Translations under genes and position numbers: made by a program
The notes under the pieces: generated by a model
What the model was told of the DNA's origin: nothing
Databases searched by the model: none
What the model saw: only the letters and a program-made list of their open reading frames with translations
Origin: Desmodesmus armatus
Taxonomy: Eukaryota; Chlorophyta; Chlorophyceae; Sphaeropleales; Scenedesmaceae
DNA: 64,000 nt
Reading direction: 5' to 3'
Assembly: GCA_007449985.2 (NCBI GenBank)
Contig: VIIQ02000071.1
Coordinates: 1 to 64,000, forward strand
Shown here: positions 31,508 through 44,072 of the stretch, one piece after another
Position numbering within the stretch: the stretch's first letter is position 1
Layout of the letters: each line of letters starts with the position of its first letter

Positions 31508-33835
31508 ATGGCGCATCCCGGCTACAAACACCTGTGGCAGCAGGCGGAGATGTCGGATATAGATATTGTAGTTTGTGCTGCTGAAGACATCGCCCCTGTG
31601 GGCGACGAGGGCCCCGACGCCCTGGACAGCACCCGGCAGGTGCTGCAGCAGTTCCCAGGCCAAAGCCCGATTGTGAGTCCGAGCCCCTACTTTGTGGCAC
31701 AGGCAAGCACCGTAGGTTGATTGTGTGCAGGTTTCGGGTTTTCGTGTGCTTGAGTGTGGGGGAAGTGAACACATCAGTGACCGTGGAGGTCTGCCTGGGT
31801 TGCCCTGACCTGCTGCCACTGCCCTGCATGTTCTGTCACAGTGCAGGCGCTGCGATGGGTGACACCGTGCAGCACCCAGAAAGACAGCATGGCCATCTTC
31901 ACAGCAGGCAGCTCACAGAAGCAGATCACTATCACACTGCCAGACGCAAGCTACGAGCCAGCAGCGATGGCACTGCTTGCTGGGCTGTACCAAGTCCAGC
32001 CATGGCCCAAGCTGCTGGCTGACTTGACACCCCAGCAGCAGGTGCAGCCTGCACCGTGCAGGCAGCAGTACTGGCAGACATGTGGCAGCTGCCAGCAGCC
32101 AGCGAAGCAGCAGTGGGGGTCCTGCAGGCAGCGGCAGACAGCGCAGACAGGCTATTGGCAGTGCTGGAGCAGCTGCTCGCCATTGTGGCAGTGCCAGACT
32201 GCCTGCTGCCACTGTTTGAGCAGGCACTGCTCAGCAAGTATGGCCACTTGGAGGCTGTGTGGGCCCCAGGCGGCACCTCACTGCGGGCGTCTCTGCTGGC
32301 GCTGCCCCTGCACGCCATGGAGGTGCTGCTGGCATCAGATAAGCTCAAGGTGAGGGGCCCTCCTGTGGCAAGCCCTTTGTGGGGTCACATCGTATGGAGA
32401 GTGGTGACCCCACATTTCATGATGATAAGAGATGACCGTTAGCCTATCACAGGCATGTTGTACCTGCACGTGAATAACAAGGTTACTAATGCCCGACAGC
32501 TGGATGTTTGCAGACTAGCCTAGTGTAGTTTACTGTTAGTAACACCCAGTGGGAGCAGCAAACCAGCGGTCACCAATTACATCACAGGATGGCGACAAGA
32601 CGTCCCAAGAGGGCGATCACTGACCACGCAGGAATAGGAATAGGATGCTACGACCGGGCTTTAGCGTCACACTCGGCGTATGTTTCTGGCTCAAGGATCC
32701 ACTGGCGGACCGCCGGGAATTACCTCCATATCAGGGGCAGCCAAGACGCCACTAGGACGATTCAGCAGCGTGTACACCACAAGGGTCATCACATCTGCCC
32801 ACCAGAACCCCATATGCGCCTTCCTACCGGGATCATAGCCTGCTAAACTCCCCCGTACCAATTTTTAGCGCTTTCCCCACCATTTCAACGGTTGGCATGA
32901 ACGAATCACCGTCATGATTGGTACCCAAGCCGTGAGTGGGGTGACACCGGTGGGATACGAACCCACACCTCTGAGAGAGACCACGCAAACCGGTATGAAC
33001 AGTCTCGTCATGTACATTCCAACATGTTGGAAGGACATCCACGCCTGCGTGCCCGCAGGTTGCCTCAGAAGACACAGTGCTGTTCACAGCCCAGGACTAT
33101 GTTGACAAGCTGACAACACCCAACCTGCAACAACAGGCAAAGACAAAGCTTGCACCCCTGGTGCGTTGTCCCCACCTGTCCCAGTTCTGGCTGTCAGCAT
33201 CAGTCCTATCAGGCAATGCAGACAAGATGCTGTTGCGGCAGTTGCACCCCCAGCTGAAGCAGCTGCTGCTGTTGAAGCCAGCTTGCAGGTCAGACGCCAG
33301 TCTGTTTGCAGCTACCCTCAAGAGTTCCGTCTCAGGTGTGCCTGCCAGCTGGCTGCTGCCTGTGCGTGACATCAAGCCAGCAAACAGTATGCACGTGCAG
33401 TGGACAGTGGATGTGGCAGCTATCAGACAAGCAGCAAAAGACAGCGCCAGCCGCAAGCAGACAACCTCCATGTTCTCGACATCCAGCGGCCTGGTTGGAG
33501 GGGTCACCTGGGGCATGAAGCTGAACTGCACCTGGGACGCCAGCAAGCAAGGCAGCAAGGTTGGACTGTTTGCACGTCTTGACTCACTCCCAGCTGGCTC
33601 ATTCTGTCGCTGTACATTTAGCCTGACTTGTGCGGCAGTCCCCCCTGGCATCAACCTCAAGACAGTGTCAGCATGTTCTATGTTCAGCAGCAAGAGCCTA
33701 GGCTGGGGCTGGGATGACTTCTTTGGCCTTGGGCCCATGTCTGGTGGGTTTGACGAGGCTGTCTGGGCTGCCAAGGGGCTTCCAACAACCGGCAGCATTG
33801 TGCTGTGGCTGAGTGTCAAGGATGTGGGCATGTGA
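31508..33835 (+). CDS. BTB-BACK domain protein, copy 2 (frameshift in exon 2)
   Basis: Exons 31508-31702, 31847-32349 and 33059-33835. Exon 1 is open (MSDIDIVVCAAEDIAPVGDE...SPYF). Exon 2 encodes the BTB second half (ITITLPDASYEPAAMALLAG) but carries a 14-bp insertion near 32050 (a partial repeat of GTGCAG) that shifts the frame before ADMWQLPAASEAAVGVLQ. Exon 3 is fully open (VASEDTVLFTAQDY to GSIVLWLSVKDVGM). Exon 1 donor is GC (GCAAGC). Intron 2 (709 bp) is longer than in the other copies and contains a tRNA-like segment. It may be a recent pseudogene or use an alternative splice around the insertion. Confidence 0.7.
32932..32995 (-). other. tRNA-like 3' half (B box) in BTB copy 2 intron
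   Basis: Minus strand: GTGTGGGTTCGTATCCCACC gives a 5-bp T stem and a near-perfect B box (GGTTCGTATCC), followed by GGTGTCA as a possible acceptor 3' strand. No matching 5' half is found within about 90 bp, so it is more likely a tRNA-derived SINE or relic than a tRNA gene. Confidence 0.4.
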
Positions 33836-34841
33836 GCTGCCAGCTTAGCAGGTCCAATGTCAGAGGCAGTCACTGACCCGCCCGGTGCGAAGCCAACATG
33901 TTGGGCAGCCTGCACGGCGTACAGGCTGGGGGCTTTGTTTGGGAATTCTCATGTCCCGCACTGTTGGTTGCTGGCCGGTCTGCCCTAGGCTTGGCAATAG
34001 CGTAAGACTGTTTTTGCACGTTTGCATAGGCAGACCATGTTGCGGGGATGTCTGCCCGGTGGTTGGGGTGGTAGTCAGACTCTAAAGTTGCAGAATTGAG
34101 TTGTTGTTGGAAATAGGCCATCGCTTAGGATGATTTGTTGTTAGGCAGTGTGGCGGGCTGACTTGGTGAAGTTGTTGCCTCAGGCACTCAGGCACAGTGT
34201 TGCAGTGGCTGCGCAGCCACTAGCCATACTGCTGCTTTAGGCTGCAATGCTCTCTGCACGCACGTGGTGGCTACATTGCAACTTCCCATGTGACGCCACT
34301 GTGAACTGAGTGCAGGGCCACATCAGATTGGTGTCTGTCTCAGGTACCACTCAGGTACTGTACTGCAGCCTCAGGAAGCTTCAGGAGACCCATGTACATC
34401 CATTCATTTAGTTAACTCGCTTCAGTCAGGGCTGGGCTGCATGGTTCTGATGGAAGTTGCCAGTTCCTTTCATGGCGAAGCGGCAGCTACCAGTTGTGGC
34501 TACTGGCAGACTGAAGGCACGTACCGTACCCGTGCCATGTGCATGGCTAGTAGTTCCCCTGGCTGTGGTCGATATTGTTGCTTGGTCCATGGCGTCGGAA
34601 GGTACCAGTACCAGTGGTAGTTTGTAACAGGCGTGTGGGACCTTGGCCAGGATGAGCCTTGACCCATTGTCACTTGAAGGTTCGTGAACCATGCTGACAC
34701 AAAGGTTGACCATCGGTAAGTAGGTCGGCTCGTGCACAAACACAAGACCAACTTACAGTGTTTGGCAAGATACTTTCTGGGACCAGAGGCCTTGTGTCGA
34801 CAGTTTGCCACAATACAAGATCGTCCAGCACGACACACAGC
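33836..34841. other. Intergenic between BTB copies 2 and 3
   Basis: No coding region recognised; it should hold the promoter of copy 3. I see no clear TATA box. Confidence 0.5.
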
Positions 34842-37050
34842 ATGGCGCATCCTGGCTTCCGGCACCTATGGAAGCAGCCGGAGATGTCAGATGTAGATAT
34901 AATGATTTCATGTGACGTAGATGCCGCTCCTGCTGGCGATGAGGGCCCAGATGCGCAGAACAGCACCCTGCTGCAGCAGTTCCCAGGCCACAGCACGATC
35001 CTGAGCTCTAGCCCTTACTTCAATGCACAGGCGAGTCCGGAACGTCTACTGCTCCCTTTTTACAGCTGTCTCGGTGGGCCTCATGTTGCTCAATGCTGGT
35101 TATCAGGAACCCTTAATGACCAGTGCTGGTTGTCAGGAACCCTTGATGATCAGTGCTGGTTATCAGGAACCCTTGATGATCAGTGCTGGTTATCAGGAAC
35201 CCTTGATGATCAGTGCTGGTTATCAGGAACCCTTGATGATCACTGATCTGTTCACAGCTCAGCAGCTGCTCAAAGCCAACATCCTGTTTGCGTGTTCTCT
35301 TGTGCAGGCACTGCGATGGTCATCACCATCACAGCCGCTGGGAGGGATCCAGGCACGCAGGGCTTCGCCCGAGGCTGGCAGCAAGCGGCAGGCAAAGCAG
35401 CAGGTCAATATCACCCTGCCACACGCAAGCTATGAGCCAGCAGCGATGGCAGTGCTTGCAGGGCTGTACCTTGTGGCGCCTTGGCACAACGTGCTGGCTG
35501 ACTTGACACCCCAGCAGCAGGTGCAGGCAGCAGTGCTGGCAGACATGTGGGAGCTGACAGCGGCCAGTGAAGCAGCGGTGGGGGTCCTGCAGACTGCAGC
35601 AGACAGCGATGACAGCGGTGACCTAGCAGCAGCAGTGCTGCAGCAGCTGCTCAGCCTGGCAGCACTGCCTGACTGCCTGCTGCCGGTGTTTGAGCGTGTG
35701 CTGCTCAGCAAGTATGGCAACTTGGAGGTTGTGTGGGGCCCAGACAGTGCTGCACTGCAGGAGTCTCTGCTGGCACTACCTCTGCATGCCATGGAGCTGC
35801 TGCTGGCATCAGACAAGCTCAAGGTGGGCCCAACACCGCGCTCCAATGCATCGCATGTGTTTTGAGCGGCTTGCTTCTGCCACTTGCAGACTATTATCGG
35901 GAATTGTTTCCCCATATCGTGGCGGCAGATCACCCACCCGCACGCCCACCCCCATTAAAAGCAGTTGCTGTCAGTACGGGGTAGCCAACTCAGCAGTGTC
36001 AGGAGCCTAGTGCTTGTGTGCCACATGAGCCTTGATGTCTGTGTGTGTGGCTGCTGAGTGTGGCTGCATTCACATACATTGCACCAGCTGCTTATTCGTT
36101 GCATGGTACTGTTGCCTGCCATCGACGTGAGATAGCTTCAAGTGCACTGTGCAGGTGTCCTCATGCGCCTGTGGCTCTCTCATGCATGTTGCGGCCGTAC
36201 AGCTATGCAAGTCTGCTGTGTCTGCTGCACCACAGTGTACATCAACGCGCATGACTGATGGCAGTTGAACTGTACATGCTTGCAGGTTGCCTCAGAGGAC
36301 ACCGTGCTCTATACAGCCCGGGCTTACACCAACCACCTGGCGCTCAGCAGTCGACAGCAGGCCAGGGACAAGCTTGCACCCCTGGTGCGGTGCCCCCACC
36401 TGTCACAGTTCTGGCTGTCAGCATCAGTCCTGTCAGATGATGCAGCCAAGCTGCTACTGCAGGGACTGCAGCCCCAGCTGAAGCGGCTGCTGCTGCTGAT
36501 AGTGAACAACAGCACAGAAGCAGCTTCTACAGTTGCCGAACGTACAAAGGGAATTCCTGATGTGCCTGCCAGTTGGCTGCTGCTTGTGCGCGACATCACA
36601 CCAGTCAACAGCGTGAGCATCCAGTGGGAGCTGGATGTGGCGACAATCCGGCAAGCAGCAAAGGATAGCGCCAGCCGGCAAAAGACCGTAATTCTCACAT
36701 CAACCACCAGCTGCTTGTTGGGTGGCATCAAGTGGGGCATCAAGCTGAAATGCTACGCCAGCACGGAAGGCACCACGGTTGGGTTGTTCACACAAGCCAA
36801 AGCGCTTCCAGCTGGCTCATCTTGTCGCTGCACGTACGCTGTAGAGTGTGATGGAATGGCTGGGGTGGGCATCCCCATAACGTCAGCACTCTTTGTTGCA
36901 AAGTCGAAGGGAGGTGCCAGGGGCATGCTTGACTTCTTTGGGCTTGGGGCCATGGCTGGTGGGTTTGAAGAGGCCGCCTGGGCTGCCAAGGGGCTGCCAG
37001 CAATCGGCAGCATTGTGCTGCGACTGACAGTCAGGGATGTGGGTGTGTGA
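34842..37050 (+). CDS. BTB-BACK domain protein, copy 3 (intact)
   Basis: Exons 34842-35030, 35308-35823 and 36286-37050, all phase 0, giving 489 aa. BTB spans exons 1-2: MSDVDIMISCDVDAA, LQQFPGHSTILSSSPYFNAQ, then VNITLPHASYEPAAMAVLAG and VLADMWELTAASEAAVGVLQ. BACK-like helices follow (LPDCLLPVFERVLLSKYGNL, HAMELLLASDKLKVASEDTV, KLAPLVRCPHLSQFWLSASV). The C-terminal 170 aa (VSIQWELDVATIRQAAKDS, LPAGSSCRCTY, FFGLGAMAGGFEEAAWAAKG, GSIVLRLTVRDVGV) look like a beta-rich domain I cannot name; MATH-like is possible. Family role (inferred): dimerising adaptor for cullin-3 ubiquitin ligases. Exon 1 donor is GC (cacag|GCGAGT). Confidence 0.85.
35089..35245 (+). repeat. 30-bp minisatellite, about five units, in BTB copy 3 intron 1
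   Basis: Unit: GGTTATCAGGAACCCTTGAT plus GATCAGTGCT; units 2-5 are almost identical. The 30-bp length keeps the intron open in two frames. Confidence 0.93.
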
Positions 37051-39703
37051 GCTGGGCACACTGCCAAAGCCACCCTGTGCCAGGCTGGCGCTATCCGGCA
37101 GGCTGTGCCCAGCCGCAGGGCCGTCAGAGGGGCAGGCTGGTGGACTAGTTGATGTGCTGGGGGCAGCCAGCGCGCACGTTAGGGGCTGGGGCAAACCTGC
37201 GCGTCTCAGTGGCGCTGGTGATCCTCAAGAGTCTTTGGCCGCCAAATGTAGTACATATGTCCATATGGCGGACAATTGTTTCTTGTGGTGTAGCCGCAGT
37301 TGCTGAGGCCACGTGGGCAGCATTTTGCTGCTTGACGATTGGCTCAGCAAACTCAGCACCAGCTGCTTTTGCGCAGCACTTGCCAGGGGTTTTGGCCTGC
37401 GTCACAGTGGCGGACGGGTTGTTGCAGCTGCCAAGCCGCCAGGGTGTCGGCGTTTCGTGTGCACACATCCATGCAAGCTGTGCCCACACATAACTCACAT
37501 ATTCTTTGGCAGAGTGACTATGCTTGCATCTGGACCATGCAAGCTGGTGGTGTTGCTACTTGCACTAGTACTGCTGAGCCGCTCAACAGTTGGCGGCCAA
37601 CATGGCAATTGGTTTAAGCAGCAACAATGTTGATGCGTGCATGTTTTTTAAGGGGGGTTATTGAGAGACAAAATTAATTAATTATTTCGGAAATTTTTTT
37701 TCTGCAATTGCTAGCAGAGACACAATCTACATCATTCTGGCATGCAGGCCAGACTGGCACACTGTGATGGTGGTCGACCTTTGTGACCCGCTGCCTGATC
37801 TGCACCAGCAGCCTGCCTGCAGCAGCAGCTGGCTCCTGCAGGCAAGGGTGCACTGCAGGCAATGCAGCATCATCGCAAATACTATATGAAGAAAGGCAGC
37901 GTGCAGCTGTTTCAAAAGCACACTGGCACCAGCTGCTGTTCCTTGGCAGTTCCTACTACTACTGCTCCATCGCTGTCCTGCTGCTTTCGGGCAATCCAGC
38001 GACGTGCATGGAGGTCACAAAATCAGCTTCACTGCAACATAAAATCGCTTTTCTGCAGCCAATCCGGCCGTTGCTGCGCGGCTGTTGGCTGTCAGACGTG
38101 GCGCAAGGCGTTGCGGTGTTTGCTGAAGGCACAATGCTGATGAGCATTGCGCATTGTTGCAAAGCACCGCAAGTGACAAGTCTTGCGAGCTCACTCTCAG
38201 CGGCGCACATATGCAGCGAGCGCACTGACAATATGGTACAGTTGACTGAAAGTGAATCACCCAAGGTGATGTACCAGAGTTCTTCGTGTCACGCTGGTCA
38301 CAGTTCTGAGCTACAAAAGTACACGAAACATTACTATGATTCTTATGAGTGTTGTGATGCAACTGGCAGCGTGGGTTGGACTGCGCAGTCCAGCATGCTG
38401 GTGCAACCCAACTGTTACACGCAGTCACTGCAGTGAATGGTCTGGAAACTGTGCATGCCAGCGCAGACTGCAGCAGCTGCAATGATTGGTGTGGCAACTG
38501 TACATGCCATGCAACACAACCCAAACATCATGCGCAGGCCGATCTGGTGCTGACATGTCAGGCAGGGGTCAGTGTACATGTGCGAACAGAGCAACTGCAG
38601 CTCACTGTGTCTCTTAAAGTCCTGATGGCCTAACAGCAGTGCACCGAGCATCACCGCACAGCGCGTGCAAGTGGGGCAGGTCGGGGACTAGGCTGGCCGA
38701 AATTAATTAATTAGTGTCGTCGCCCGCGTGCTTATTCAAGTGTCAGGGTTGCTTGCTGGCGCCTGGTGGCTTGTAACGCATGCGCGCTGCTTGTGGATCG
38801 CACTGTGATATATTAGTGTTTTGCGCCTTTCTTGGTTGCACTTTCAGGGGAGGATGGGAGGAGGGTTGTCACAACGCATGACTGTCACAGCGGGGTTGAC
38901 GGCAGCTGCCATAAGCTCCTTGCATGGTGATGGATGCATGCGTAGTCGGCGGGACAACTAGCTCGGCGTTGCCAGTTGTGGAGTGGCAAGGGCGGCCCAG
39001 GAGCCTGTGTGGCGGTAGAGCCAGGCACATCGGTCTTGTGCAACTCCTTTCACTGGGTTGCTATCTTGCTATGTTGCTCAGCTGGCAGTTGTGCTTCCTG
39101 CAGCCGGGCTTTTCCTGCAATCAGCACGCCTTGCAGCTGGTCTGTAGCTGTGCTATGCTGTGCATCTTCATATGTGGTGGCTGCCTATGCTGCTTGTGGC
39201 TGCCAGACTGCGCGGTGGCACTGCTTCTGCAAGCCTTGCCCGAGGGCGACTTGAAGCTGCCAAGAAGCACACTGGCCAGCACACAAGCACGTCAGCAAGA
39301 GAGTGCCAGCAAGGACAGCTAGAAATTCTTGCACAGTGCCCTGACGCAAACTGCATTACTTTGAGAGCCAACCGTTGACGCTGCAGGATTTCTGCACATG
39401 GCATCGATGCCAGCGATATTGCTGCTGCTGTGCTGGCATGCCACAGCGCAGCACAGTGCCACACAGGGAGGCGTGCACTTCACAGGCAGTAGAGGGCAAA
39501 CGAACCTTTTCGAGAGGTATAAGTCTCCTCACTGCACTTTGGGGACTGCAGATACACCGGTGCTGGACAGATTCAAAGTCGGCTAATCCTCGACCTCGCC
39601 TGCGAGGTGGGACGTGGTACCTAACTCAGCTGAATTATGATCATGCACGAGGGTGTCTAAGGTGTGCAAATTTGAATAGCAGCAAGCAGGACGAGCGCGC
39701 GCC
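37051..39703. other. Intergenic between BTB copies 3 and 4, no gene recognised
   Basis: Several open stretches occur (for example 37783-38436 plus, 38015-38524 minus) but none has a recognisable domain, intron layout or codon pattern like the neighbours. AT-rich patches lie at about 37665-37705 and 38700-38712. Confidence 0.5.
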
Positions 39704-41497
39704 ATGGCACATCCCGGATTTGGGCATCTTTGGAAGAACGTGGAAATGTCAGATGTAGAAATCGTGATATCTTCTGCTCCAGCTTCAGCTTCAGCTGGCC
39801 TCCAGGCATCAGGGGCGCACAACAGCACTATGCTGCAGCAGTTCCCAGGGCAAAGTCCCATCCTGAGTTCCAGCCCCTACTTTGCAGCACAAGTAAGCAG
39901 TGGATGTAATGGATCCGTTCAAAACATTGTTCTGAGCCCAGTGCCAGTGCTGCTATGGAGTGAGCAGTAGCTGGACCTGCAGTGAGCAGTACTCTGGACC
40001 CAACCAGCTGTCATCCTGTCATGTGCAGGTACTGCGCTGGTCAAAACCATCACAGCCACGCATGAACCCGTCTCGCTGGGACAGTGACAGACCCTTTATC
40101 AAGCGGCACGCAAAGCAGCAGGTCAACATCACCCTGCCCGATGCAAGCTATGAGCCAGCAGCAATGGCAGTGCTGGCAGGGCTGTACCAAGTCCAGTCAT
40201 GGTCCAAGCTGCTGGCTGACCTGACACCCCAGCAGCAGGTGCAGGCAGCGGTGCTGGCAGACATGTGGCAACTTCCAGCAGCCAGTGAAGCAGCAGTGGC
40301 AGTCCTGCAGGCAGTGCCAGACATTGCAGAGCTATCAGTTGTGCTGGAGCAGCTGCTCAGCATGGCAGCAATGCCGGACTGCTTCATGCCAGTGTTTGAG
40401 CAGGCATTGCTTGGCAAGTATGGCAACCTGGAGGCTGTGTGGGGCCCTGCGGGTGCTTCACTGCAGGCGTCCCTGCTGGGTCTGCCTTTGTATGCCATGG
40501 AGCTGCTGCTGGCATCAGACAGGCTCAAGGTGAACCACACCTGACAGGTGTGGCTGATCCCTACAGCATGAACTGGGTGCAGTCAGGGTGCAGCGGCGTA
40601 GAGCACTGCACGTGTGCCATTTGGGTTGATGAGTGGAAATGTCATGGGCCACAACTTTGCTGCTGTAAGCGCACTCAAACGTGTTTTCTTTCACACTTTG
40701 CACACTTGCAGATTGCGTCTGAGGACACAGTGCTGTACACAGCCCAGGCCTATGCTGACAAGCTGGCACTGGCCAGCCACTGGACTGCTGAACAGCTCAC
40801 AGTGATCAAGCTTGCACCCCTCGTGCGCTGTCCCCACCTGTCCCAGTTCTGGCTGTCAGCATCAGTCCTGTCAGATATTGCAGACGCGCTGCTGCTGCGG
40901 GCGCTGCAGCCCCAGCTGAAGCGGCTGCTGCTGCTGAAAGCATCGCGCAGCACAGGCAGGGGCTTGAGTGCGGAAGACATCAGCAAAGGTGTCCCCAGTG
41001 TGCCTGACAGCTGGCTACAGCCTGTGCGCAACGTCCGTCCCGCCAACAGCGCGTGGGTAGAGTGGGAGCCAACGCTGGCGGACATCAAGCAAGCAGCACA
41101 TGACAGCGCCAGCAAGCAAGAGACAGTCATCCTGGCTCCAACAGCCAAATGCCTGCTGGGAGGGTTAAGGTGGGGCTTCAGCCTGCACTGCACCTGGGAC
41201 TCTAGCAAGCAAGCCATCAAAATTGGGATGTATGTAGAACCTGAACAGCTCCCAGCTGGCTCATCCTGTCGCTCCATGTTCACCGTGAGCTGCGGTACAG
41301 CCCGTGGCAATGGCATGCTGAGCAGACAATCAAAACCACACAACTTTGGTGATGTGGGGCCAAACTGGGGCTGGCCTGACTTCTTTCACGTTGGGACCAT
41401 GTCGGGTGGGTTTGCTGAGGCGGCCTGGGCCGCCAAAGGGCTACCAACAACCGGCAGCATCAAGCTGCGGTTGACGGTCAAGGATGTGGGCATGTGA
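39704..41497 (+). CDS. BTB-BACK domain protein, copy 4 (intact)
   Basis: Exons 39704-39892, 40029-40529 and 40712-41497, all phase 0, giving 491 aa. Start MAHPGFGHLWKNVEMSDVEI; BTB end ADMWQLPAASEAAVAVLQ; BACK MPDCFMPVFEQALLGKYGNL and KLAPLVRCPHLSQFWLSASV; C-terminus GWPDFFHVGTMSGGFAEAAW to LRLTVKDVGM. Unlike copies 1-3, its exon 1 donor is canonical (gcacaa|GTAAGC). Most divergent from the others in the serine-rich hinge after the second BACK helix. Same inferred role as copy 3. Confidence 0.86.
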
Positions 41498-44072
41498 GCC
41501 GGTCAGGCATGATCCACTGTTGTGGCTTGAAGCGTGTGACTGTCGTGCAGGCTGACGTTTTGGGTGGTCAGTCAAGATTGGATCACAGCACTGCAATTGG
41601 AATGGTCTTCCAGTGGCCGGTGAGCCTTGGCAAGTCTGTAGCCTACGGTTTTGCAATGCCAGTGAAATGTTGCTGAGGCTTGCAGTGCCAGGTGGCTGCT
41701 GCGCAGCTGAGCCTGTCCAACAAGTCTGTCATGTGACTGACATGCACAGTTCTTGCAACAGGCTGACCGTGATGTATCCTTTGTAGGGTGGCAGGGGGAG
41801 CTGCCAGCAATGAGCTGCTGCTAGTCCCAAGAGAGTTTTCTGATGAACAAGTAGGCAGGTTGACTGGCAGCGTGAGTGTTGGGGCACAGCAGTGGCTGTA
41901 AATCTTGCCGCTTGCAGTGACAGTGTGCATGTTGCATGTGTGATGCATCAAGGCCAATTGGTCAAGCGTGATTTCCACAAGTCTGCACAGTGCATTGGAG
42001 GAGCGACCTTGTGGCCAGGGACACCCCAGGCGGGGCCCACGAGTTTGCAGTCATCCTGCTGGGTGTGTCACACATCGATGTGTGATATCGCATGTTGGCA
42101 ACAGCCTGCAGTTCAGGCTGCACAAAGCAGTGTGATGTAAATCAGACCTCATCTTGACAAATAACAGCTTTGACACCAGCTTGGATTATATAAGCAACTC
42201 AACATCACTGACGTACGGCGGCCGTTAACCGACTGACACTGTACAACATGTGCATGGTGCACGATGCACCTGACATGACGACCTGTCGGATGTAAAATCA
42301 AAGACCAAGCAGACACCACATGGTGAGTCAAGCGCCCCAGTAACAGCAGCCAGGCGACTGCTGCCCTTTATCAGTCACTGCTGCGAGGAGCACCAGGATT
42401 CACTTTCATCAGCTGCACTCAAGGTGCACACGCACTGCGCGGTATTGTGATACCCTGAAAATACCCTGAAAATTCAAACCCACAACGCCCCTTACCACTT
42501 CACTGTGTGGCTCTCCAGCAGTGCGCACTGCTACTGAGTAAACCCTTGCACACATCAGCGTCGCATTATCAGCGGCGCATGCTTCGAGCGCCACATGCAC
42601 AACACATCCCCTGTTGACCAACTTCAAGCCTTCAAGTTCCAAGTTGGAACAACAAAAATGCCATCATGTAACACGCTGGATGTGACTGTGCGGGATCTTG
42701 GCAGATGTCAAACCTTGATGCAGACGACAAGCTGCAATGCTGCCTGTATACATATGTACACTTACATCGTACGTAAGACTGCAGGACTTGGAGGCAGACA
42801 CCTGCCAATGCCATGTTGAACATGTACCCCATGTTGGCATTCGGTGTATCACACACCTCGGGCGGGTCCCACATATGTGAAGAACTACGCTGTACATACA
42901 CTGTATCCAGGTACCTGGCAATATCCTTTGCATGCATACACATCATGTATGGCATAGCACTGACACAAGCACACCTGTGCACCTCGCTGGCAAAATATGC
43001 CTCCTTATTGAAGCAATATGCGGATGCAGCATCACCGATGCGAGATGACCGACATGTCATCTTGCATTGACGGCAGGGGGGCCAATGCGGGAGAACGCTT
43101 GTAAGACCAACACAGAGGCATGCAGCTTGCACAGATGGCTTGCTGCAATGTCATTCATGCTGGTCGTACACACACTGGCACTGGCACTGCCATGACTCTG
43201 ACCGAACATGTATAAGGGCAGGAGGAACATAGCTCCCAAACCCAACTGTAATCTGAGCCTGCAAGCATGGTAGCATTCCCATCAGTAACAATAATTAATG
43301 CTCAACATGCACTCTCCATGTTGACACACGGTGGCACAGCACGCACTCAACTCCCACGGCAACTCCCAGTGATACCACAACTAGCTTAGAACTCAGAAGT
43401 CAACTTGTGACTTCAGGCACAACTGACAAGCAGCATCATGGCAGCCTGGCAGCCATGAGGTTGCTGGCGCCAGCTGTTGGTAGCACCACGTGGTGCACAT
43501 GTGCACATTGAGAGCTGGGAGCATCTGCTTCAAGCACAAGGCTTGTCAGTGACTCCAACTTGGCATGGTGCCTACTACTAGGAACCTGGGCAGAATATAC
43601 TCTTGGCGACCAGATGGGACAATACCAACAACCCGTCCCGGACGGTGGGCCGTTGCTTGGGCCAACATCAGCAGCAACACCAACAAAAATTGACCAACAG
43701 AAGCCGGCCCCACCCTGGCGCCTAGAATTGCAGCAGGGTGACTCATAAACTCAGCCCTACAGGTCCATTAATCTGGGAGGCTCAGGTGAGGCTCAGGTGG
43801 AAGCCCTGCAGACATGCTTCACTCACTGCAGTGATTTCATGCTGTAATGCAGGCTTGAACCCTGAATCATCATCGTCAAAACAGCACAACTGCAGTACTA
43901 AAAGTACACCACAACTGTGCAACATCCCATCCGACAGCCAGTCACTGTGGGCCATTACTAGTCACTCACAAGTGACTGCTAGTCACTAGTAGTCGGACTA
44001 CTACTGAGTGGCCTTGAGCTCACTGATGTGGCGGCGGCGCCCTGAGCACCACTGCCTTCTGAACAAGCCATC
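41498..44072. other. Intergenic with an unassigned open minus-strand stretch (42409-43245)
   Basis: On the minus strand, 42632-43132 (166 aa, contains EAYFASEVHRCACVSAMPYM) and 42409-42642 (GCVVHVALEACAADNATLMC, followed by a possible GTAAGG donor) are open and low in repeats. They could be exons of an unrecognised gene. I cannot connect them in phase. A palindromic patch lies at 43957-44005 (ACTAGTCACTC...). Confidence 0.3.
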
